Positions 17,241 to 23,893 of a stretch of 64,000 nucleotides of DNA are shown piece after piece; positions within the stretch are counted from its first letter, which is position 1; each line of letters begins with the position of its first letter. The DNA comes from Planobispora rosea (GTDB taxonomy: Bacteria; Actinomycetota; Actinomycetes; Streptosporangiales; Streptosporangiaceae): positions 53,839 through 117,838 of the forward strand of contig NZ_BMQP01000025.1 in assembly GCF_014648175.1 (NCBI RefSeq), written 5' to 3'. The position numbers were made by a program, and so were the translations under genes. The notes under the pieces are model-generated. The model worked only from the letters and a program-made list of their open reading frames with translations, was not told the DNA's origin and did no database searches.

Positions 17241-18653
17241 GTGTCGGACGAGTTCGACGTGATCGTGATCGGCGCCGGTCCCGCCGGGGAGAACGTCGCG
17301 GGCAGGGCCGTACGGGGCGGGCTGAGCGCCGTCGTCGTGGAGGAGAACCTGGCGGGCGGCGAGTGCTCCTACTGGGCGTGCGTGCCCAGCAAGGCGCTGC
17401 TGCGCCCGATCGACCTGGCCGGTGAGGTCGGGCGGGTGCCCGGGATGAGTCTCGGCCCGATCGACACCGCCGCGGTGCTGGTCCGGCGCGACGAGGCCGT
17501 CTCCCACATGGACGACGCCGGCCAGGTGGAGTGGATCACCGGACTGCCCGCGGAGTTCGTCCGCGGGCGCGGGCGGCTCGACGGCCCCAAGCGGGTCCGG
17601 GTATCCCTGCCGGACGGTTCCGAGCGGCTGCTGACGGCCCGGCACGCCGTCGTGCTGGCCACCGGGAGCCGCGCGGTCGTCCCACCGGTCCCGGGCCTGG
17701 CCGAGGCCGGGCCGTGGACCAGCCGCGAGGTGACCGCCGCCGAGGCCGTGCCCGGGAGGCTCGTGGTGATCGGCGGTGGCGTGGTGGCCTGCGAGATGGC
17801 CCAGGCCATGCACGGTCTCGGCGCGGCCGAGACCACGGTCCTGGTACGCGGCGAGGGGCTGCTGGAGCGGGTGGAGCCGTTCGCCGGGCGGCTGGTGGCC
17901 GAGTCGTTCGCCGCCTCCGGGATCACCGTGCGCACCGGTGTCGAGGTGGTCCGGGTGGAGCGTTCCGAGCCGGGCGGGCCGGTCACCGTGCACCTGTCCG
18001 AGGGAGCGCCGGTCGAGGCCGACGAGCTGCTGGTGGCCACCGGCCGCCGCCCCGCCACCGACGGACTGGGCCTGGAGTCGGTCGGATTGCCCGCCGGTGA
18101 GCCCGTGCGGGTCGACGACAGCATGCGCGCGACCGGCGTGGAGGACGGCTGGCTGTACGCTGTGGGCGATGTCAACGGCCGCGACCTGATCACCCACATG
18201 GGCAAGTACCAGGCGCGGGTCTGCGGGGACGTCATCGCGGCACGGGCCAGGGGTGAGAAGGACGACCGCCCCGGGCTGCGCGACGTGGCCGGCGGGTACG
18301 GCGCGCCGCAGGTGGTCTTCACCGACCCGCAGGTGTGCGCGGTCGGCCGTACCGAGGCCCAGGCCCGGTCGGAGGGCTTCAATGTGCGCGCGGTCGAATA
18401 CGACCTGGGCTCGGTGACCGGCGCCTACCTTCTCGGCGACGACTACCGGGGCCGGGCCAAGGCCGTGGTGGACGAGGACCGCAAGGTGCTGCTGGGGGTG
18501 ACCTTCGCCGGCCCGGGGGCGGCCGAGCTGCTGCACGCGGCGACGATCGCGGTCACCGCCGAGGTGCCGCTGGAGCGGCTGTGGCACGCGGTCCCGTCGT
18601 TCCCGACGGTGAGCGAGATCTGGCTCCGCCTGCTGGAGACCTACGGCCTGTGA
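17241..18653 (+). CDS. FAD-dependent pyridine nucleotide-disulfide oxidoreductase family protein
   Basis: A 470-residue two-dinucleotide-fold flavoprotein related to dihydrolipoamide dehydrogenase and mercuric reductase. The FAD fold is VIVIGAGPAGENVAGRAVRGG. The redox disulfide is the C-x4-C of GGECSYWACVPSK, the NAD(P) fold is LVVIGGGVVACEMA, and the second FAD motif is LYAVGDVNG. The dimerisation domain starts around residue 340. The usual C-terminal catalytic His-x4-Glu is altered: the segment reads PSFPTVSE, with Phe where disulfide reductases have His. Either a different thiol/quinone chemistry or loss of disulfide reductase activity is suggested. GGAGG five bases before GTG 17241 fixes the start. 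Confidence 0.88.
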   Translation: MSDEFDVIVIGAGPAGENVAGRAVRGGLSAVVVEENLAGGECSYWACVPSKALLRPIDLAGEVGRVPGMSLGPIDTAAVLVRRDEAVSHMDDAGQVEWITGLPAEFVRGRGRLDGPKRVRVSLPDGSERLLTARHAVVLATGSRAVVPPVPGLAEAGPWTSREVTAAEAVPGRLVVIGGGVVACEMAQAMHGLGAAETTVLVRGEGLLERVEPFAGRLVAESFAASGITVRTGVEVVRVERSEPGGPVTVHLSEGAPVEADELLVATGRRPATDGLGLESVGLPAGEPVRVDDSMRATGVEDGWLYAVGDVNGRDLITHMGKYQARVCGDVIAARARGEKDDRPGLRDVAGGYGAPQVVFTDPQVCAVGRTEAQARSEGFNVRAVEYDLGSVTGAYLLGDDYRGRAKAVVDEDRKVLLGVTFAGPGAAELLHAATIAVTAEVPLERLWHAVPSFPTVSEIWLRLLETYGL

Positions 18654-19030
18654 CATCAAATACTCTCAATTACCTCAATAGGCCCACAAAAGCCCTAAAG
18701 CGTAATTTTCCCTAACGCTCCATGCAGTTGAGGTCTTGCACTAAGCAGGCTTGCCACCGCTATGCTCTGTCCTCAGTTCACTTCGAGTAATCACCGGGCA
18801 GACGTTTCATTCTCTGATGGAATTTTGCCCGTATTTTCTCGCTGAATTGTTAACAGTTCGTCAGCAAGGAGCGTCGTTGTGTCCTGCCCTCTCACCGTTG
18901 AGGTGGGCTTCCCGTTAAAAGGCCTCAGCGGGGGGCGGGGGACGGGCGGGACGTGCGACCAGGGCCAGGAGAAGGGCAGGGGGCTCACCGCTCTCCGCAG
19001 GAGCGGGTGGGCCCTCCAGGAGACGGGGTG
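18654..19030. other. 377-bp AT-richer intergenic region with possible promoter
   Basis: The first ~240 bp is markedly AT-richer than its surroundings. TTGCAC (18736-18741) and TATGCT (18761-18766) form a promoter-like pair with a long 19-base spacer, pointing toward the MFS gene and giving a leader of about 260 bases. A 33-codon frame (18817-18918) exists but has no ribosome-binding site. I see no tRNA or clear terminator here. Confidence 0.4.
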
Positions 19031-20434
19031 ATGACGCCACCGGCCACCCAGACGGGGACCGCCGCACCATCGATCGCCGGCGGTTCACCGCGCGCCGGCG
19101 GCGCGGCGTCGGCGAAAGCCGACACGGCGTCTCCCTCGGGAACGGGCGGATCGCGCGAGCGGTCCGGGCAGGGTCTCCTCCACGTCTACACGAGTCTGAC
19201 GCTTTCGACGGTGGCGGCTCGGATGCTGGGCATCACCTATCCCCTTCTCGCGCTCTTCCTGACCGGCTCGCCGGTCGAGGTCGGCTGGGTCGGCTTCGCG
19301 CTCACTCTGCCGACCCTGCTCTTCTACATCCCGGCGGGCGTCCTGGTCGACCGCGTCGCTCCGCGTCCGCTCATGCTCGTCACGGAAGCCGGGCGAGCAC
19401 TGGCAGCGTTCAGCGTGGCCCTTGCGGTGATCTTCGAGGTGGCCGGCATGCCGTACATCCTGCTGACCGCCTTCGTCGAGGGGACGTTGTGGGTCGTCTA
19501 CTCCCTGGCAGAGATGGCCCTGATCCGTTCTCTCGCCCCCCAGAACGACCTCACGGAAATGCTCGCCATGAGCGAGACCGGCTCCCACATCGCGGTGATG
19601 ACAGCCAGACCCGTCGGCGGCCTGCTGTTCGGGATGATACCCGGGATACCGTTCCTGCCGTTCCTGGCGAATTCCCTCATGTTCGCCGTGTCGTTCCGTT
19701 CCATGGCCGCACTCACGGGAAAGGAGGGGGACCGGGCCTGGAGGTTACCCGGGCGCAGCGAGGTGGCCGATACCGCCAGGGCGATGTTCGGCAGTTCCTC
19801 TCGCGGCGAGATCGTCGACGGAATCCGGGAGCTGAGACGGCATCCGTTCCTCTGCATGGCCATGGCACTGACCGCGACCACCAATCTCATGGTCAACGCT
19901 CTCATCGTGGTCTTCATCTCGGGATCCTCGGCCTTCGAACCGGTGACCGTCGGGCTGGTGCTGGCGGCCGGAGGGATCGGAGGCGTGCTGGGCTCAAGCC
20001 TGGCACCCGGGCTCCGGAGGTCGCCCCGGCTCGCCCGGGTGAGATCGGGGAAGCTCATGCTGTTCGCTCAGATGTGGATCTCGGTGCTCGCTCTGTCCGT
20101 CGCCGCCTTCGGCCCGCACCTGGCCTTCGTCGGGGTCGCCACCCTCCTGACGGGCTGCGCCGGGGCACTCAGCAACGTGACCATCCGGGCCTATGAGATC
20201 AACGAGGTCGGCGAGGGGAAACTCGCCCGCGTCGTCAGCGTGCACCGGCTCGCGGTGCACGGCGCCGTCTGCCTCGCGGCCCCGCTCGGCGGCTTCCTCG
20301 CGTCCGTGAACGGGGTGACGGCGGCGCCCATGAGCCTGTTCTCCACCATGGCCGTCCTGGCACTGCTGTTCTCGCTCGGATGGCTTCTCCGGTATACGTG
20401 GAAGAAGCTCACCCGCCATCCGGAAGACGCGTGA
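19031..20434 (+). CDS. MFS transporter
   Basis: A 467-residue major facilitator with a Ser/Thr/Gly-rich cytosolic N-terminus (1-48) and about 12 TM helices. The loop 2-3 region AGVLVDRVAPRPLMLVTEAG matches the MFS A-motif area, and the family resembles the macrolide/enterobactin exporter-like group (MFS_3). The start is ATG 19031, with GGAG eight bases upstream. Its stop (20432-20434) abuts the stop of the convergent STAND/TPR gene with no spacer, sharing a TGATCA palindrome. It borders the FxSxx peptide locus and may export the modified peptide, but the convergent orientation makes that only a guess. Confidence 0.88.
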   Translation: MTPPATQTGTAAPSIAGGSPRAGGAASAKADTASPSGTGGSRERSGQGLLHVYTSLTLSTVAARMLGITYPLLALFLTGSPVEVGWVGFALTLPTLLFYIPAGVLVDRVAPRPLMLVTEAGRALAAFSVALAVIFEVAGMPYILLTAFVEGTLWVVYSLAEMALIRSLAPQNDLTEMLAMSETGSHIAVMTARPVGGLLFGMIPGIPFLPFLANSLMFAVSFRSMAALTGKEGDRAWRLPGRSEVADTARAMFGSSSRGEIVDGIRELRRHPFLCMAMALTATTNLMVNALIVVFISGSSAFEPVTVGLVLAAGGIGGVLGSSLAPGLRRSPRLARVRSGKLMLFAQMWISVLALSVAAFGPHLAFVGVATLLTGCAGALSNVTIRAYEINEVGEGKLARVVSVHRLAVHGAVCLAAPLGGFLASVNGVTAAPMSLFSTMAVLALLFSLGWLLRYTWKKLTRHPEDA

Positions 20435-22447
20435 TCACTCCTCTCCGGCCAGCAGATCCGCCTCCGCGACCAGGTGCGTCGGGAGCGCCGGGAGCCGCCC
20501 GGCCTTCGCCCGGCGAGCCAGGCTGGTCGCCGAGGCGTCGTCGCCCGCGAGTTTCCTGACCTTCGCCGCGTACAGCAGTGCGGGACCGTGGTCCTCCGCT
20601 TCCGGCAGAACCTCCGTGATCTCCTGCTCCGCCTCGGAGATCTGCCCCATGGCCGCCAGAGCGAGGGCGTACGCAGCTCTGGTCGACGGCCACTGCAACG
20701 GCCGGATCCTCTCCAGATCTCGCAACGCGGCGGACGTCCGGCCGAGGTCCACCAGGATCTCGCCGCGGGCCCGTAACGCCTCGGTGGCGTTCCCCTCCCG
20801 GGCCAGCACATCGTCGAGCACGTCCCCCGCCGCATGTGGATGACCGTTGTACCAGAGTGCCCAGGCGAGCTCGGTCTGGATGGCCGCGTCATGGGGAAGC
20901 CGGCGGACCGCGGAGTGCAGTTCCCGGACCGCGGCCGCAGGGCGCCCTTGCGCCAGTTCGAGACGGCCGATCGCGGCGAGCAGACGGCCGACGGCCGCGG
21001 TCGCCCCCAGCGTCTGGAACAGGACCGCGGCGCTGCGGTAGTGAGAGATGGCCTTCTCGTAGTTCTCTCCCCGGTGGGCCACGTTCCCGAGGAAAGACTC
21101 GATCTCCGCGCGGAGCCGCGTGTTGTCGCCGCACTGCTCCAGGGCTTCCTGCGCCTGTTTGCCCGCCAGCCCGAACTCCCCGTCCCGCAAGGCGAGCTCG
21201 GCCGCGCGCAGGTACTCCTCGGAGGCGATGCGGCGGTCCTCCCGCCCGACGGTGCGGTCGTTCTGCAGGATCGGCTGGATGAGACGGTCATGGGACAGCT
21301 CGCACCACCGCGTACCCGCTTTGATCTCCTCGCGGAGGATGTGGCGCTCCACCAGTGCCCTGACCACGTAGTTGGGTTCTCCGGCCGTGAGCATCTCCCC
21401 CTGGTAGACGATCTCCCGCGTGCCGAGCTCGGTGATGAAGTTGCGGCGCAGCCACGCCCTCAGTCTGTCGGTGTCCCCGTCGTAGTGGTCGCGGGCCACC
21501 TCCGCGATCATCCGCTCCGAGAAGTCGCTGAGGGACCGGTCCGCGTTGGCGAAGCGCCGTACGTGGTCGAGCGTGATGAGCCGGACGCCGGCGGGGAGGG
21601 AGTTCCACATCGCCGAGCACACCACCTGGAGCTGGACGGGCTCGACCACCTTGACGTCAGCGACGACCTCCTGGTCGAGCATCCGGCCCACTTTGACCAT
21701 CCGCAGGCCCTCGACCAGTCTGTCCGCCGCTCCGGGGACGAACGAGCGTCCCGTCGCCTCCAGCGGGCCCTCGGTCGCGCGCACCGCGGCAGCCGTGTCC
21801 AGGAATCCGAGGAGGACCCGGCTTCTGGACATACCGGCCAGCTTGGGCTCGTGGGGCAGGATCGCAGCCAGGTGGTCCTCCCTGATCGCCACCAGCAGGC
21901 GCAGGTTGGGGTCATCGTCCAGGGCGTCGACCAGCTGCCCGATGAACCACTCACGGTACGGCTGGCGGTGGGCGAGACCTCCGAACAACTCCTCCGCCTG
22001 GTCGATCGCGACCAGGCGGAGGACGGGATCACCGTACGGGTCGTATCGGGGCGGGCGTCTGCGCAGATATCCGCGGAGCGTCAGGCCGGCAAGCCGGGTG
22101 GGCGTCTCGTCGGGGGCCCACGACGACAACAGGGCGAACACGTGGGGGTTGTGCTGGGAGAGCGCGGCGGAGGGGAAGGCCGACCCGTGGGACACACGGC
22201 CGACCGGCAGGACATCGGTCATGCCGGGATTCAGCAGCGGGAGCACGCCGGCGTGGATGAGCGAGGTCTTTCCCGCCCCCGACGGCCCGTAGAGAATGGT
22301 CAGGCGGTTGGCCTGCCAGAGATCTGCGAGCTCGTGAGACTCCCTGTCCCGGCCGAAGAACTTCGCACTGTCCTCACGCCGGAACGCCCGGAGTCCGACA
22401 TAGGGCTGTACCTGCGGATCCGGACGACCGCCGTCCTGGCTCATCAT
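20435..22447 (-). CDS. nSTAND1-type NTPase with C-terminal TPR repeats (left FxSxx arm)
   Basis: A 670-residue STAND ATPase. It opens with the nSTAND1 signature: PYVGLRAFRREDSAKFFGRD, then Walker A GPSGAGKT (54-61) in LYGPSGAGKTSLIHAGVLP. A Walker B-like segment is LVAIDQAEELF (about 165), followed by sensor/winged-helix parts to about 420. The C-terminal ~250 residues are helical repeats (AELALRDGEFGLAGKQAQEAL, ENYEKAISHYRSAAVLFQTLG and so on) of TPR type. Proteins of this class act as ligand-triggered switches. ATG 22447 overlaps the SIR2-like gene's stop (ATGA), so the two are co-translated. A clear paralogue with the same partner order lies at 35734-37722. Confidence 0.88.
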   Translation of the reverse strand: MMSQDGGRPDPQVQPYVGLRAFRREDSAKFFGRDRESHELADLWQANRLTILYGPSGAGKTSLIHAGVLPLLNPGMTDVLPVGRVSHGSAFPSAALSQHNPHVFALLSSWAPDETPTRLAGLTLRGYLRRRPPRYDPYGDPVLRLVAIDQAEELFGGLAHRQPYREWFIGQLVDALDDDPNLRLLVAIREDHLAAILPHEPKLAGMSRSRVLLGFLDTAAAVRATEGPLEATGRSFVPGAADRLVEGLRMVKVGRMLDQEVVADVKVVEPVQLQVVCSAMWNSLPAGVRLITLDHVRRFANADRSLSDFSERMIAEVARDHYDGDTDRLRAWLRRNFITELGTREIVYQGEMLTAGEPNYVVRALVERHILREEIKAGTRWCELSHDRLIQPILQNDRTVGREDRRIASEEYLRAAELALRDGEFGLAGKQAQEALEQCGDNTRLRAEIESFLGNVAHRGENYEKAISHYRSAAVLFQTLGATAAVGRLLAAIGRLELAQGRPAAAVRELHSAVRRLPHDAAIQTELAWALWYNGHPHAAGDVLDDVLAREGNATEALRARGEILVDLGRTSAALRDLERIRPLQWPSTRAAYALALAAMGQISEAEQEITEVLPEAEDHGPALLYAAKVRKLAGDDASATSLARRAKAGRLPALPTHLVAEADLLAGEE

Positions 22448-23334
22448 GACACCGTCCCCATCCGCCGCCGCAGTTCGGCGCAGAACTCCCGGGCGGTCCC
22501 CCAGAAAATGGAGATCCGCCACTCTTCGTAATATCGCGCGATCTGCCGCTGCATCTCCCGCGCATCCGCCCGCGAGAGGCCGACCGACGGGGGGAGCTGG
22601 ACGCTCACGTGCCTACGCCGGTTGATCCCCGGCACCGCCCTGATCAGGGCGCCGAACAGAACCCGGAATGTCCAGTCCTGAAGGCTGTACCCGATGAAGA
22701 GCAACGGACGTTTGGTGAGCGCCGCCAGAATCGTCGGGGGCAGCATCCGCGGGTCGGCCGCCCCTCCCTCCAGAGCCAGGCTCGTGAGGAACTCCAGGTA
22801 GTCGTCCTCGGTCAGAACGAGGGACCGGGGGTCCTGAAGACTGCCGTGCAGGTGATAGACGAGAGGGGTCTCCGGCTGGGGGTTCCATCCGGCCTCGCTG
22901 CCGAACAGCTTACCGTCGTACTCCATGCCGTCGTTCCACGGGCACAGCGCCACGTTGGGGCGCTTCCCCACCGCTTTCAGTGATCTGACGATGAAGTCGT
23001 CGTAGTTAGTCGTCAAATACACCGGGAGCCGGAAACTCGCGAGCAGACCGTGCGGCTCCAGCGGATCACGGAAATCCGGCGGGCCCACGGTTCCGAGCTC
23101 ACTGCAGATCTGCTCCTTGATGTATACGGCCTCGCCGTACTTCATCGCCCCGAACTGCGCCACCCGCGGCAGTTCCCGACCGTCGTCATAGGGGTAGCCC
23201 CACTTCTCCGCCATCCGCCGGCTGAGCGCCCGCCCCGTGGGCAGCGTGCCCGCGCACGCACCGGCCCCCAGGAAAGGGGTGCAGTCACCAGCCGTCAACT
23301 GGTTGATTAGTCGCTCCCAACCAGCATCGTCCAT
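22444..23334 (-). CDS. SIR2-like (SIR2_2) NAD-binding protein (left FxSxx arm)
   Basis: A 296-residue protein of the prokaryotic SIR2_2 group. NAD-site motifs are intact: CTPFLGAGA (19-26), LTTNYDDF with the Asn at 110, YHLHGS with the catalytic-type His at 163, and the C-terminal LLFIGYSLQDWTFR (211-224). In defence systems (Thoeris ThsA, DSR, short-pAgo partners) this fold cleaves NAD+. The gene lies 192 bp downstream of the fxsA precursor on the same strand and overlaps the STAND/TPR gene by four bases. I start at ATG 23334 because the paralogue at 34866 begins at the equivalent residue. GTG 23343, with AGGAGG 11 bases upstream, is the alternative. Whether it hydrolyses NAD+ here is unproven. 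Confidence 0.85.
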   Translation of the reverse strand: MDDAGWERLINQLTAGDCTPFLGAGACAGTLPTGRALSRRMAEKWGYPYDDGRELPRVAQFGAMKYGEAVYIKEQICSELGTVGPPDFRDPLEPHGLLASFRLPVYLTTNYDDFIVRSLKAVGKRPNVALCPWNDGMEYDGKLFGSEAGWNPQPETPLVYHLHGSLQDPRSLVLTEDDYLEFLTSLALEGGAADPRMLPPTILAALTKRPLLFIGYSLQDWTFRVLFGALIRAVPGINRRRHVSVQLPPSVGLSRADAREMQRQIARYYEEWRISIFWGTAREFCAELRRRMGTVS

Positions 23335-23526
23335 GTAGCCCACGTACGGCACCGCCTCCTCGCCTCCGGGCTGTGACGGAGCACGCACCCGGTGCCGTAC
23401 GACACTATTAAACAAACCAATCTCTTGCCGAGAGAACGCGCTATACGGACCGTCCGGGAGGAAAGGGGGCGTGGACACCGCAGCTCCACCTTTCTCTCAT
23501 GACGCCCCGGAGGACATGAACGGCGC

Positions 23527-23694
23527 TCAGAGGGTCGACGAGAAGCCCGCAGACGTCATCGGGTTCCCGCCGGTCCCGGGGAACAGCTCCTCCAGTATCC
23601 TGCGGAACGGCGCGCTGTCGACTTTCGCGAGATCTCTCATCGACAGCCCACCGACATCGATGTGCGGGGCGAACCCGAACTCGTTTTCATGCAT
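23527..23694 (-). CDS. fxsA: FxSxx-COOH cyclophane RiPP precursor, copy 1 (core FSSTL)
   Basis: A 55-residue peptide ending in AGFSSTL, so the last five residues are F-x-S-x-x-COOH, the hallmark of FxsA precursors. The leader is acidic and amphipathic (HIDVGGLSMRDLAKVD, residues 11-26, then RRILEELF). It aligns with the second precursor through the pattern DV-x2-LS-[ML]-RDL. The start ATG 23694 is supported by GGGAG five bases upstream; an upstream in-frame ATG at 23733 has no such site. The FxsB radical SAM enzyme would bind the leader and crosslink the Phe ring to the residue two positions on. It is transcribed toward SIR2/STAND and divergently from fxsT. Confidence 0.85.
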   Translation of the reverse strand: MHENEFGFAPHIDVGGLSMRDLAKVDSAPFRRILEELFPGTGGNPMTSAGFSSTL

Positions 23695-23893
23695 TGGCGC
23701 TCCCTGAATGACGGTGCTCCCGGTAACGGTCATGCCGGCTGCGGTTTCCGGTCTTCCCTAAACTCGAAAACACGCGGCAGCCTTCCGATACGACACGAAA
23801 ATCCCTTCATCAGCGATTTTGAGGTGCCACGTCTATGGAATCAACCTCTAGGATGACCAGAAGAGCTTTCCGGACCCACCGGGGGAGGCCACA

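Noticed and set aside
18817..18918. 33-codon frame MEFCPYFLAELLTVRQQGAS... considered as another small peptide gene
   Set aside because: No ribosome-binding site, no similarity to the fxsA leaders and no neighbouring modification gene on that side.
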